DNA of 64,000 bases from Orobanche coerulescens (Eukaryota > Streptophyta > Magnoliopsida > Lamiales > Orobanchaceae). The position numbers were made by a program, and so were the translations under genes. The stretch spans positions 53,289,501 to 53,353,500 of the forward strand of contig CM065804.1 of the NCBI GenBank assembly GCA_033398695.1. Direction: 5' to 3'. The notes beneath the pieces are model-generated. The model made no database searches, was not told where the DNA came from, and saw only the letters and a program-made list of their open reading frames with translations. Positions 22,334 to 35,085 of the stretch are shown in pieces (position 1 is the first letter of the stretch; each line of letters starts with the position of its first letter).

Positions 22334-25300
22334 ATGGAAGCATACTTCAACGGAGTTAACCTTAAGGCGGTGAAGGACCAGATCATTTTCTCACTGGTCG
22401 TCGATTTCGAAGGACTTCTCGAGGCAAATCTGGACAACGACGTGTGAAATCTCATAAGATCGATGAAGGCAAATGGGATCTACCCATTTCTGGATATCAG
22501 CCCCAAACATCTTTTCAAGGAAGTTGTTATCGCTTTTTACAGAGAAGCCCGAGTGCTCGAATCAAGCATAAGAAGTTCAATTTGTGGAGTCAAAGTGGAT
22601 ATTACTCCAGATTCGGTCGGAAAATCTTTGGGATGTCGAAGACCTAAAGCAGAACGCAGCCGACACATGGCTGAAAATCAAGGCTGTTGACCAGCCAGAA
22701 AGGTTAAAGCTGACCACCAAGAGGAGCAAACTGAAGAAGGAATATCGCTATGCATTGGATATAACCAACAAAATAGTGATGGGGATGGCGGGAAGCTACG
22801 ACCAATTGTCGTCATCCAAGTTCATGGTGTTGGGAGCACTTATTCATGCCGAATGAATTGACTGGGCTTATTACATTTTCAGGTAATTGGTGCGCGAAGT
22901 AAACAAAGCCGAGTGGCTAGTTGAAGAAAAGAGATTCAAATCCAATCTGGCGTTTGGAACACAGCTTAGTTGGATGTTGGAGCAGCTTGGTGTGGCGAAG
23001 GGAAACCCTGACCCCTTCCACATCAACAAGAGGCTTGGTCACTTAGACTAAGAGACCCTGAGGAGGCTAGGAGGAGAGAGGAAAGCAGCTCAATTGCTAA
23101 GGGAAATGTCTGTAGAGCGAACTCCCAACAGATACCCTTCGAGCTCAGGCGAGTCAGCCGAAGATCAGGCTGCAGCCAGGGACCAACCTACAGCCAATTC
23201 CGACTCAGACTCAGATGATACCCCTATTGCCATCCATTTCAAGAGAAGGGGACCAGCCCCTGGTGAGCCATCTGTGATTCACTCCTCACCAGAACCATCA
23301 CCCAAAAGACCCAGGCGATTGTTTGACGAAGAGGAGAAGCCATATCATTTTTCTACCCCTGAACCCATTCATAGAGAGGATCAGCCTACTCCCTCCAGCC
23401 TGGAAACCCAACTTGTCCCTCTTCTCACTCCCCATTTCATTTCATTTCAGAAGAAGAAAGAAGCAGGTTTGATCATTCACATTCCAGAGGCAAACTATTC
23501 TTTCAATCTGCTTGAAAATAATTTCTTAAACCTGTCTGTAGAGCAACTTTTACATGTAAAACAACATGCTCTAAAACATTCTTTTATCAAAATTTTTGAG
23601 GAATGAAAAACCCTTAAATATGTTCCGTTCACTCAACTTCAGGCTTTCATTGAAGGAAGTAGCTCGGAGTATGCCCAGGCTACAGAGGATCTGCTCACAT
23701 ATTTTTGCAATGAGTCAGATCTGATTTTACTACTTCAGGAAGGCTGGTTCATGTCCAATTTTAAAACAAACATGGACCAGCTCCTCCATCTTATAATGGC
23801 AAGTGTTTTTGATGATACCCTCAATGAAGATGGAGAGGTAGTTGAAAAGGAAATTAGAATCGAAGAAGTAGTGGAGGAAGAAGAAAGAGAAGGAAATATC
23901 ATAGTTGAAGAAAATGAAGCTGAAAAAGAAGAAATCATTGTAATAGAAGAAGAAGTGGAGAGGCAGGAGGAAGTAGAAAAAGAAAAAGAAGAAGAAAACA
24001 TTTTAGTTGAAAAACAGTCTGAAGAAGAAGAAATCGAAAAAAACAGAGGAGTTGGTGGATGAAGGCGAAGAAGAAGGAGAGGAAGTTGACAAGGATGATG
24101 ATGATGATGATGATGATGAAGATGATGATGGTAATGATAAAAAGGGTCATGAGAGAGAAAAGAAAAATGATGATGAAGAGAAAAAGGAAGAAGAGAGGGA
24201 TGAAGAGAAAAAGGAAGAAGAGAGAGAGAGGAAGAAAAGGAATAGTAAGGAGAAAAAGAAAAAGAGGCTGAAGAAGAGAGAAAAGGCCGAGATGAAGCCA
24301 GATCAGAGAAGGCTGGGGCACCTGCCTGCTACACTAGCCTAGATGCCAGCCTAGCTGAAGAAGATGACAGGTCGGGGACCCCGGAGCAGACCCCACCTGA
24401 TCAGCCGCTTGCAAACAGGAGTCTACAGATAGGTAGGTCCACTGCAAACCTACTTGCAGGCACAGAAAGCGTCGGTGAGCACTCACCTCAGCCATCACCA
24501 ATCTCCCCTGTGATGACTGAGCTGATCCGCAGCATAGTCAGAGAATCCTTTGAAGAGCTGCTTACCGAAAAAATATCACCTGACCTACAGTCGATCAACG
24601 AAAAGAGTGACACCCTTCTGTAGAGGAATGCCCCTCAACCTCCTCCTCCCAACAATTCCAGAATGCCTCTTGGCATGTCAGACTGGATGCACAGAATGGA
24701 GTACCAATTAACTATATTAGTTGATGCTGGCAAAAAGGGGGAAGAAATGTTATAGGGGGAAGGAAGCAGGCAGGGGGAAGTAAGAGAAGTCCAGGTTCAG
24801 GAGATGAGAACTAAGAAGAGACAAGATGTTCCACTAATTGAAGCTGGGACATCAAGTCAGAAGAGAAAAGAAGTAGCTGACCCTGAGCAGACTGATGATC
24901 AGCCTGCAGAGAAGAAAAGGAGGACCAGACTTGGGGAAGAGCCTACATTAGAATGGGAAGGCAAAGAATTGTGGTTTGTTGAGGATTTCCTCCCTGTCGA
25001 AGCTAGTCCAATGTGGAGATCAGCAAAGAAGCAGTTCATTGAAAAATTTTATATCTGGGAGTTACTCCAGGAGAAAAATTGCTCCCCACAGCAGACTTTT
25101 ATCGAATTTATAGAATCAACACATCCAACTCTCTGGGCTATCTTAGTACAGCATGCAAAAGCATGGAATTTCTACCCCATGATTCCTCCTTTCAGACCTG
25201 AAGATCCTCCCACCTTGCAAAACAATGAATTGGATGAGTTAGCATTGCAAAGGGAGATAAGGAAGTTGTGTGAAGAGCATAAGTTCTCTTCCAAAGAAGA

Positions 25301-25430
25301 TCAAGATTTTGCTGCCCTTGTTATCAGGAGGAAATATGGTCTTGCATCCATCAAGAAAAGACCTATTGGTGCAAAACCGTTTAGGCCTCCCAAGAAAACT
25401 GTCCGCAGAGACAGAGGCAGAGACAGATAG
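22334..25430 (+). pseudogene. Sire-2 extra ORF (decayed)
   Basis: Starts with MEAYFNGVNLKAVKDQIIF, closely matched by the Sire-3 remnant at 49,120. Stops: TGA 22,445-22,447, TGA 22,854-22,856, TAA near 22,884 and near 23,049, and TGA at 23,606; frameshifts occur near 22,640 and around 24,000. The N-terminal domain includes NGIYPFLDISPKHLF and SSICGVKVDITPD, the same layout as the Sire-1 ORF (GLYRL...QGVEICINRD). It then has a Ser/Pro region, a strongly acidic E/K/D region (23,820-24,340, with a GAT repeat coding poly-D at about 24,093-24,118), an AKKGEE-like site with a purine tract, and a basic C-terminal domain (24,804-25,430; KRKEV, KKRR, ending RRDRGRDR). No membrane segment is seen. Function unknown. 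Confidence 0.78.
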
Positions 25431-25688
25431 CGTTTATCTGTACTTGTATTTTTCCTTGTAATTTTGATTTTGGAAAACTTGTAATTTTTCTGTATTTTCT
25501 TTGTTCATTCAAAGCTGATGTACTTGTAAACAAAAATCAGAAGAAATATATAAACAGTCATTTGAATGACAACCTCTAGTTGTCTCAAAACTAGACTGAT
25601 TTTAGTTTGTGTCTTGCACTTATGTGGAGACCTGTTCTTCATTTGAATAATTGCTTAAAGTTTTGCCATCATCAAAATAGGGGGAATT
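25431..25688 (+). other. Sire-2 3' tail and polypurine tract
   Basis: T-rich non-coding tail ending in AAAATAGGGGGAATT (25,674-25,688), which directly precedes the LTR start. Confidence 0.87.
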
Positions 25689-27085
25689 TGTTAGGAATAC
25701 TTAGATATTGATGATGTCATCATTATATTCAAATGTATGTTTTAAATTACTTGGCAAAATGTAAGGAAGAACCAAATGAGTATCTTCCATAGGCCAAAAT
25801 ATGATAAGTTAGATACTTGGCAAAATGTAAAGAAGAACCAAATGAGTATCTTCTATAGGCCACATAATTTAGGCTTAAAAATCGGCTAAGTGTAAATCAG
25901 ATAAAGTATCTATCGGCCGAGTCTTGGTCAACTCACCTGTTCAGATAAGGTTGACCACATACGAGCCATATTAGGCAAACCTTATCAGAGAAGTTCTGGT
26001 CAACACTTTAAATCAACGAAGTTGGACCAGACTGCAGTCAAGAAGGAAAGTCAAGTCATATGTAGTCTGACCATCAGATCAGTCAAGTTCAAATCAGGTC
26101 AGAAAACTACAGACAAGTCGGCAAATCAGAGAAGTCGACATCAGAGAAGGTTGATTGCACATCAGACTAGTTCACCACAGAGAGGTCAGACAAGTGATCA
26201 GCCAAGTACTCCAGTCCACGTCAGCATGCATTGAATAGTCAATATTTATGGAAAGTCACATGCGGGCAATTAGAGACAGATTGGAGAGATTCCTAGAAAG
26301 GAAATGATTTAATTAAATCATCCAGACCCACCACTGGAGACGTTATTATTATTATATTCAAAAGATTCGGCGCCATCACATGGAAGTCTTCACAACGGTC
26401 AGAATTGTATTAAAATATGGGCTATGAAGAAATACAAAGAAGTCTATTTCTCCAATGCACGAATTTGTTACAGATTTGCAACGGCTATGAAGAAATGCTC
26501 AAGGATCGACCCCTATATATAAATATCTAAAGAGTTGAAGTTGAGCAGTACGATGCGAACAACACTTACAAGCAATCAAAGCAATCAAAAGCGAACAATA
26601 GCATCATGAAAGAGCAAGAGTTCTAAAGTTCTTATTTGAAGTTCGAGAGACTGTAAAGGCATTCAAGGATCGTAGATTAAGAGGTGCAAGGCAGTCAAAG
26701 GGAGTTGCAACGGCAAGGAATTCCACTGGTTGGAAGCTGTTGTGATTGGTTGAATCATTGCAATATTTATCACTGGTTGAGAATTATAGTGAATTCATCT
26801 CCAACTGGTTTGGATAAAATTGGATTAGTAGAGGATTACCCCACCTCTGAGACCACTATAACTGCCTGTGTGTTTTACTGCTTTCATCATCATACTTACC
26901 TGCTGCATACATACTTAACTGTTCCATTGATTAATTTTGTGTTCGTCATCAGCTGACTTCCGCACTTACATTGACTACAAGTCATTTGTACCATCAGCTG
27001 AGAAACTCATCCTTTGTGGAAAAGAGTTTCAATAAGTCTATTCACCCCCCCCCCAGACTTATTCCTGGACGACTTGTGACCTACA
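25689..27085 (+). repeat. Sire-2 3' LTR
   Basis: Starts TGTTAGGAATACTTAG and ends GACTTGTGACCTACA. The same family is found in Sire-3 in reverse at 47,155-48,789. A TATA-like CTATATATAAATA lies near 26,512. The 3' end includes a run of ten C at about 27,047. It also contains many GGTCAGA/CAGATCAG words in the first half. Confidence 0.9.
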
Positions 27086-29643
27086 AATACAACATACGGA
27101 TATGGTCCTAACGCAAAACCTACAAATGCATACTCATATCACAACGTCAATATGCTCACATCAAGAACGACAATGTATACCTATAGATAACCCATAATAT
27201 ACGTATGCACAACAACAACAACACGTGGTAATCCAACGACCCAGCGCACACAGATATAGATTCCCATTATGATCCCGTCGGACCAACACATGGTGGAATT
27301 ACCTGTCCAGCGATCCAGCACACACAGCTACAGATTCCCATGATAATCCCGTCGGACCAACGCATGGTGGACATATAACAACAATGCACAACTGCATAAA
27401 ACAACAATACACAATGCACGACAACAACAATACACAAATGCATCACAACATGATCGACACAAAATGACAAAAATGATATATTACTTGCCCCGAGTCCTTC
27501 GAGAGCAATCTCGATGTCAAAACCATCACCAGCAATTATCCTCAATATTCGACGGTCCAAAATATCACGAACGGTAGATAATTCATGTCTTCGGCTATAA
27601 CACAAGGTATCCTCGATACCCAAGTATACCAATAACAAAAGTAAATCATATACATTATGATTTAAATTCCCAAAATCTGTAAACAACGTACAATCCCAAA
27701 TCTCCAGTGTTCACAATTGTAATCATTATTATAAGAATTATAAACGAATGAAATTGAAACCATTCATTAAATATTATACACTTTGCAAGTAATACTTGCC
27801 TCGATACCAACACGATGATGATGAAGCCACTACAAATTCCATTGCCTTCGTCTACAAGCTCCTCATCCCCGACCAAAGCAATCTACGAACATTCTTGAAC
27901 ACGACCGCAAAGCATGGTTCTAATCACTGATCAATAATCTCAACCTATTACAATAATCGATTAACACACATTCGATAATAATCAATTCCCGATATAACCA
28001 ATCAATCAAACTCAACGGCTCATCAATATCCCGATTAAACATAAATCCGAACAACCCGAATCAATCAATAATGAACTCATAACCACGATACGTTTCCATA
28101 ATCCGATAATCATATCAACGATCAACTCATCTCGATAACAAGGATTACATAACATACTCTATTCCGAATTCATACGAATTTACACAATTCCTCCTTGTTT
28201 ATAATTATAAATTTCATAGTAGGATAATACTATCGGCATAATCGGCAATCCGAACTACCCAAATAGTTCAATACCATTGAGAATCTTGTTATAAGATTAA
28301 CTATAATCTTCCCGGATTCAAAACTGTTATCATGATTCGTATTTCATCAAGAACATACGAATTCTACCACTACAATCAACATAACTTTGATTTCAATTAT
28401 CAAATCCATGATTATACTTAAAACCATTATGTATCCTATCACATCTTCCTCTTTGATGTGATAAATATACCAAGAACATCAAGAACACCTTGATTCCATA
28501 ATCATGTTTATAACAAATAACATAATTGAAGACATAAACCACCATATACTTCAACATATAATTCACAAGACCTCAAGAATCGTAACAACAACACCATAAT
28601 CATCTTCATACGAATCATTCATCAATAACAACAAAATCCGAATTCAAGGTGTAGAGTTCATCAACATACTTCAAGAACATGAATAACACAATCAAACTCT
28701 TCAAGAATCATCAATATCTTCATATTCAAGCCTCAAATCCATGCTTCCAAGCTTATAACCAAGTTAGAAGAGGTTAAATCTCACTTTCATGTACAGAGGG
28801 ATGAAGTTTGGAGGAAGGAAAGGTTTTTCTCTCATGAAGAAATGAGGAACCGATCCTTATTTTATAACCTGCACAGCCATTATGTACATTATCAATCAGT
28901 ATTAACATACGTAATGCTTCCTTACGTACGCTACCAGTCCTTCATAGCATATGTAACATCATTCCAGAACTCACTGACTTGTTTCGTTCTATCGATTACA
29001 TATGTAACACTTGTTCCATAGCGTACGTAATACATATGTTGACTTGCTACAGTAAAATACACATTTAACGTACATAATGTACCACACATAACGTACGTTA
29101 ACCAAGAGTTGACTCACCCATGCATGTTCTGTGCCGAAAGCTTCCGACCACGGGACCCACCTGTCGGCCATAGCCTGATCGTGTCTGATTCCCCTCATTA
29201 CGTACGTAATGTGTTATACATAGCATACGTAAAACTTCGCATCCTAGCGTACGTAAGCTCCTATGCTTAACGTACGCTACGCTTGACAAGATCCTCTCTC
29301 ATCAGCCAACTACATCTCACCTGATGCTTTAACGTACGTAACGACCTAATGTTATCGTACGTAACCTTTAGGAATTAGCGTACGTAAGCTCATATGCTTA
29401 ACATACATTATGGATTCTATACTTATCCATTTACGCTGATCTTGCTCGTCATCTCAATATACCGAATATGTATACACGACACACTATATCCTTATATGCA
29501 ATGTCGACCAAGTACGACAATTATACCAATACAGATGTCTTAATCCTTCATTTATTTATCCATACAGTACAGATTCCACGATGTACAACATAACTCAGAT
29601 AAAATAACATTAAACAATTGTAGTAGAAATTCCGGATATTACA
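27086..29643 (-). repeat. 5' LTR of the minus-strand gypsy element, right segment
   Basis: It carries the LTR start (reverse complement TGTAATATCCGGAATTTC) at 29,643. 27,086-29,103 repeats 16,886-18,836. On the minus strand, about sixteen TTACGTACGTAA-like palindromes (28,884-29,411) lie directly upstream of a TATA box (TATAAAATAA near 28,858-28,867). The leader donor seen in the left copy is degraded here (GAAGTATGTT). Confidence 0.87.
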
Positions 29644-29648
29644 GTGGC

Positions 29649-30519
29649 TTCGGCCCTCATTGTGATACATCTTTGTGCCATGGCTTCGGCCCTCATATGA
29701 TACAGCTTCGGTCTTTCTTGGCTTCGGTCCATTGTGATGATTGGCATCTACAGCTAAGTGGTTTTCAGGCCATCGTGATATTTTGGCAACTTCGGCTGAG
29801 GACTTTCAGGCCATTGTGATGTTTTGGTATTTCTATTGGAGCCTTCGGGTAGTGTGATTCGTATTTATTTCAGCTCTGGTTTGGTTTACCTTCGGTTAGT
29901 CCATTGTAATGTTCTATATTGATGATTCGCCATTGGGCATTTATGTTCTAACCTGTTGAGCAGGTACCGATTGTATGCCGTGGGCATAGTGTTTCACGAA
30001 TGCTCGATTCTTACTTTGGTTTGTGAGCATCTAGTATTACCATTGTTGCAGTGTTTATTCTGCCATTGGATGCACATCACGTTATACATGTATTTGATAT
30101 CCATTATCTGGATGACTGAACTCGTGGGGGCGGAACATGTTTTCATGTTTTAGGTGCTTGCGAGGAGAGAGTTGAGACATAAGGGCGTGACGATGGCGAC
30201 GAGGCATTCGAGCGATACTAGTCCGAATTGTTTGGGTGTTCATGTCGGTCAGACAATTTGGAGTACTCCAGTTTCGTCAGTTGTTGTCATCTTATATTAT
30301 CCAAGCAAGGCTCCTGGATGTTGTTGTATTTTATTTTGGCCATGTAGGTCCATTCTTGTCGTTGAAATTCCATATCGGAATAGTATGTTGGATATCATAG
30401 TAGGGTCTGCGATTTCCCCTTTTGGTCAGTTTGATGTATTTTAGTCGTGTTCGCCTGGTGGATCTCCTGGTGTGGGGTCCACGGCACTGTAATAACCCAA
30501 TAGAATTTGGGGGCATTAC
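29649..30519 (+). repeat. Second plus-strand gypsy LTR, right part
   Basis: Continues the 36-bp repeat from 13,492 (TTCGGCCCTCATTGTGATAC), then degenerates into CTTCGG-rich sequence. It ends with the gypsy LTR-like terminus CACGGCACTGTAATAACCC...GGGGGCATTAC at 30,519. No primer site follows, so this may be a 3' LTR or a solo LTR. Confidence 0.75.
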
Positions 30520-30980
30520 GATATCACCATCACAATACACCAGACATGTGGAGAGAGATAGATAGATAGAGAGAGAGCACCAGACTGAGAGAGAGATCTC
30601 ATGAACAAATCGAGATGTGGATTTGAAACCAAAGTTTCGAGTTTTGTTTCCAATATATGATTTGAGCTTTGATGTCTATCTAGGGTTTGAGCTTTGATAT
30701 CGAGATGTAGAACCAGAGTTTGTGTTAAGAGAAAGCTAGGTTTCTTTGTTTAATTGTGTGTGTGGGTTTTGCTTTTTGTTCGCTATGCGCTCTGAAAGGA
30801 GGAACAAAATTTTGTTGAAGGGGGGAAATGAAAATGAGACTAAGGCGCGGAAATGAGATATTGGGTAAGAGGGGAATGCTAGGAAATGAAATTTGGGGGA
30901 AATGAAATATTGGGTTTGGGGAATGAAAGGAAATGAAATTTGGTTATTTTTAAAAAATATTAAATATATTTAAACATGTA
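30520..30980. other. Unclassified AT-rich DNA with GA microsatellite
   Basis: Contains GAGAGAGATAGATAGATAGA-type microsatellites at 30,552-30,600 and a run of GGAAATGAAAT words at 30,820-30,945. It has no convincing ORF. It may be one end of the same element as the inverted array to its right. Confidence 0.45.
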
Positions 30981-32459
30981 GTAAATTTATTATTTTTTAA
31001 AAATTTTGGAATATTGCTAAAATAGATAGATCCTGACATCCGTACGGTTAGATCGTTGATAAGTATTTTTAAAAAAAAATCGAAAAATGAATCTAGGATA
31101 AAACACAAGTGGTAAGTACTAATTGACTATTAAAATCTCATACAAAATATATTTGTTTTTTGAATATCACTCAAATAGATATATATCTTGATATCCGTAC
31201 GGTTGGATAGTCTATAAGTAGTTTTTAAAAAATCAAAAACACCAATATGGGATGAAACACTAGTTAGAATTACTAGTTGACTGTTAAAATCTCAAACGAA
31301 ATAAATTTATTTATTTTTGAAAATTTTCAAATATCACTAAAATAAAATAGTTCTTGACATCTGTATGGTTGGATCGATGTTAAATGTTTTAAAAAAATCG
31401 AAACAACAATTTAGGATAAAACACTAGTTAGAAGTAGTAGCCAAAGTACTAGTTACTGTTAAAAAAAATCTCAAACTAAATAAATATATTTATTTTTTAA
31501 AATTTAGAAATATCACTAAAATAGATAGATCTTGACATCTGTACTGTTTGATCTCATTAAATATTTTTAAAAAAATCGAAACATAAACCTGGGATGAAAC
31601 ACTAGTTAGAAATACTAGTCAAAATACTAGTTGACGGTTAAAATCTCGAACCAAATAAATTTATTTTTTCTAAATTTTTTGTAATATCACTAAAATACAT
31701 AGATCTTGATATCCGTACATTTGGACCGTCGATAAATATTTTTGAGAAAAATTGAAGCACCAAAGCGGAATGAAACACTTATTACAAGTACTAGTTCACT
31801 ATTAAAATCTCAAACCAAAAAAAAATTGTTTTTTCTTGAAAATATTGAAATATCGCTAAAATATTGGTTTGAGATCTTAGCAAACCACTACTAAATTGAC
31901 TAGTACTAATGACTAGTGCTTTTCACGGATTATTGTTTCTATTTTTTAAAAATATTTATCGACGATCCAAACGTACGAATTCCAAGATATACCCAATTGA
32001 GTGATGCTCCCAAATTTCCAAAAAATAAAAAATTCATTTGGTTTGAGATCTTAGCAAATCACTACTAAATTAACTAGTACTAGTAAGTAGTGCTTTGTCC
32101 TGAATTATTGTTTCTATTTTTTAAAAAATATTTATCGACGATCCAACCATACCGATGTCAATATCTATCTAATTGACTGATGTTCCCTAATTCTTAAAAA
32201 ATAAAAAAACAATTTGGTGTGACATCCTAGTAGGGCACTACTAAATTGACTAGTACTCGTAACTAGTGCTTTGTCCGGGATTTTTGTTTCTATTTTTCTA
32301 AAAATACTTCTCGACGAGCTAACCATACGGATGTCAACATATATCTAATTGAGTGATGTTCCCAAATTTTCAAAAAAAAAAATTAATTTGATTTGAGATA
32401 TTAGCAAACCACTACTCAATTGACTAGTAGTAGTAACTGGTGTTTTCACGGATTATTGT
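30981..32459. repeat. Tandem array of about 155-180-bp units that reverses orientation
   Basis: Five forward units, anchored on TGACATCCGTACGGTT-like words at 31,034, 31,190, 31,355, 31,534 and 31,708, are followed from about 31,865 by at least three inverted units, anchored near 31,970, 32,145 and 32,321. Units share CACTAGTTAGAAGTACTAGTTGAC and TTAAAATCTCAAACC blocks. The two halves can pair to form a long hairpin. The right end is interrupted by a gypsy LTR at 32,460. No ORF. Confidence 0.85.
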
Positions 32460-33641
32460 TGTAACACCCCCAGAGCCATTCGGGAATATTACAATGCCGT
32501 GGGCTTCAAAACGGAACCCACAAGGCTAAAAGATATTTTTACAAACATCTCAAATACGCCTAAGCGGCAATGACGGTAATATCTTTAAAAATATTCGAAG
32601 ACTTTATAAAATCCATTTATCAAAACCGTCGTAAAATCTCATTTGAAACTACAAGGCCCGAAATGCCAAAACTCAAGAGTTTAAAGGCATACGTTAAGCC
32701 ATCGCTTATACGTACCGACAAAATAGTTTAGAAAGCGATTTTCCAAAATAAACCCAAGTTCTCAAAATACTAGAAACCCATTTTCAAACACTCGCAGCGG
32801 ATATAACAATTGACTAAGAAATACTATTGCAGCGGAAAAATGACAACTAGTCAAAGTACTCAATTCACAAACACACGCCACAACCAGTATCCTCCGGGAA
32901 GCTCATCTCTTCACGACCGCTACAAGCTCGATATTCCAAGAACCTAAAAACAAAGCCCACAACGGGATCAGCCATAATATCCAACAATGATAACGATCAC
33001 ATCGCGTCAATAATTACATATCAATAAAAATACTAAGTAAGGATACTACCAATGTAATCTTACCGCCATAACATTACCAACTCGTGATAATCCTTACCAA
33101 ACCAAAATTCACATCTCGTATCCTCAACAACACAATAAACTCATACCCAAACATCTGTACTATACCTCAACCAATACCCAAGGTTCTCAAAACATCATAA
33201 ATCCCTGATACGAAATATACAAACTCTGACCAATTCAATCCATCGGATATGATTATCAAATCTCAACACGAAAATGGATTATCCATCAAAGACAAATACC
33301 AAAAAGGAAATATGGAACATACCCCAGGATACGCAATGCCACTATGAATCGTGTCAGTCTAATCCGAGATCAGACCAATACAACATACGGACATGGTCCT
33401 AACACAAGAACCACAAATGCATACTTACATGACGACATCAATATGCCCACAACAATAACAACAATGTATAATCAATGGAAATCTGATGATCCAGCGCACA
33501 CAGCATAGATCCCAAGATGACCGTGTTAGACCAACACGTGGTGGATAACCAATAATATACATATGCACAACAACAACACATGGTAATCCAATGATCCAGC
33601 GCACACAGCATAGATTCCCATGATGATCTCGTCAGACCAAC
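32460..33641 (-). repeat. Minus-strand gypsy LTR fragment
   Basis: Begins TGTAACACCCCCAGAGCC, homologous to the LTR at 15,975. There is no primer site on its left, so this end is a 3' LTR terminus inserted within the inverted array (possible target base run ATTGT at 32,455-32,459). It stops at GACCAAC, where the next LTR begins. Confidence 0.82.
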
Positions 33642-33753
33642 TGTAATACCACCAGTATTACATGCTGTTTCACATTGAGCGATCGTTTCTAATTCTACTA
33701 TTTAATAAATAAATGTACTCCATCGCGATAAATGTATTTTTGAATGATATGTT

Positions 33754-35085
33754 TGTTAGGCGTATTTTTATACGCTTATTTATCATTATTTAGTATTATT
33801 TTGGCGAGTAAATTGGCATAAATCAGCTCTTAATGCCTTAATCTTGTATGTTTGTCAGGAGATTGGAGTCCGGAAGCTAAAACGAGGCGAAACGGGCGAA
33901 AACGGTGAATTTTGGCTGTGGGCCGCGGCACAAGGCAAGTGGGCCACGGCACAGGAAGGCAACCAGCAGGCACCAGAGTAAACGGTACTCTGTGCCGCGG
34001 CACAGTCCAGGTGAGCCGCGGCCCAGACGTAACACCCAGCGCCCAGGTTTTAAATTACACGCCATATGCCGCGGCACAGATTAAGTGAGCCGCGGCACAC
34101 AGAGCGGTTTTTGTGTGCTCCGTGTGGATTTGGGCCGTTTTGAAGCCAGTTCTCGACCTACTCACTCGGACGCGATTTGGAGACTGTTGAGAACTATAAA
34201 TAAGGGTTTAAGACCCTAATTAATCATCTTGGAATCTGGGAGGCTTGGGAAAAGAAGGAACACAGAAGATTATCGCAGACAAGAGAAGCAGAAGAGATCA
34301 AGGGCAGAGGGCGGAAGCCAGAAGAACGGAGGAATCCGAGCTCTTCATCTGCGTTTGATTTTCATGCTTTTATTTATTAATTCTGTATGTTCATTAATTA
34401 GCATGTCAGGATAAAACTCTAATCTAGGATTTTGATGAAACCTACGTTTTGACGGATTTGCTTGAGATTATCTATTTAATTCCCTTTTTGTTGAGTTTTC
34501 CTAATCGTGTTTAATGCTTTCAATTATCTGGCCAATAGTTGTATTGTTTTAATCATTCAATTCGAATCGGGAGAGGAGAGTTGGTGAGGAACTATTGGTG
34601 AGGACCGTTTTATCTTGTGAGATAGGAATATACTCATAGGAACTACGTGGCCTTTTGGAGATTTTATGCTTTTTGCCTATTGACGAATTAATTCACCTAG
34701 GGATAGAGTGCGTTATTCGCCTTTAGAAAAATCTATTGACCTCGGGAGAGGCGGTGGAGTATATTAGCAATCTTCGCCTTCAATGAATTGGGAAAATCAT
34801 CAACTTCAGATAATCGAGAGTAAATTCGGATAAACCGAGGTGGATTCAGAATCCTAGACTTATTCATCATTTGATTCTCTTTCTTCAAGCGATCGTTTTT
34901 ACTGTCTAGTCTTTTATTAATTCTTTTAGTAATTAATTGCAAAACCAAAGTTCGATTGTTCAAATAAAACTAGAATACATAAAAATCGGTAGTTAGTGAT
35001 TCAGTCCTCGTGGGAATGATATTCACTCATCACTTTATTACTTGTATACGATAATGTGCACTTGCGTTCAAGAAAAATCACAACA
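33754..35085 (+). repeat. Athila-like 5' LTR
   Basis: 1,332 bp, TG...CA. At 33,918-34,110 it has a cluster of GCCGCGGC motifs including the perfect 14-bp palindrome TGTGCCGCGGCACA. A TATA box, CTATAAATAAGG, follows at 34,194-34,205. The LTR end is known exactly because the matching 3' LTR is followed by the target duplication. Confidence 0.92.

Larger units (their letters stand above)
18839..27085 (+). mobile_element. Sire-2: 5'-truncated Sirevirus
   Basis: It starts inside pol just before the GAG-pre-integrase region (homologous to Sire-3 at about 52,590) and runs through integrase, RT, RNase H, the extra ORF, polypurine tract and one complete LTR. The 5' LTR, gag and protease are missing. 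The bases after the 3' LTR, AATAC, are part of the host sequence also seen at the uninterrupted site near 16,885. The insertion point is therefore known, but the left flank does not match it, showing a later rearrangement. Confidence 0.88.
13493..29643 (-). mobile_element. Minus-strand gypsy element with 5-bp target duplication
   Basis: The plus-strand ends are TGTAACACCC and CCGGATATTACA, i.e. LTR termini read on the minus strand. The flanks GTGGC (13,488-13,492) and GTGGC (29,644-29,648) are identical 5-bp target duplications, and the host 36-bp repeat is continuous across them. Read on the minus strand: 5' LTR (29,643 down to 15,975, interrupted by Sire-2), primer site, a non-coding internal region, and a 119-bp remnant of the 3' LTR. 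No gag or pol is visible. The LTR would be about 3.4 kb without the insertion and duplication. Confidence 0.87.

Noticed and set aside
24059..24271. Lys/Met-rich ORF overlapping the acidic region
   Set aside because: It is an alternative reading frame of the GAT/GAA repeat, not a separate gene.
27047..27056. Poly-C run as a functional site
   Set aside because: A ten-base homopolymer at the end of the Sire-2 LTR; the Sire-3 counterpart is a shorter G-rich run on the opposite strand, so it is likely simple slippage.
29956..30444. Plus-strand ORFs of 65 and 96 codons
   Set aside because: They lie inside a gypsy LTR, show no domain and have Cys/Ser-rich random-like composition.
30981..32459. 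Centromeric satellite
   Set aside because: Unit length fits, but there are only about eight diverged units and the orientation reverses, unlike a homogeneous satellite array.
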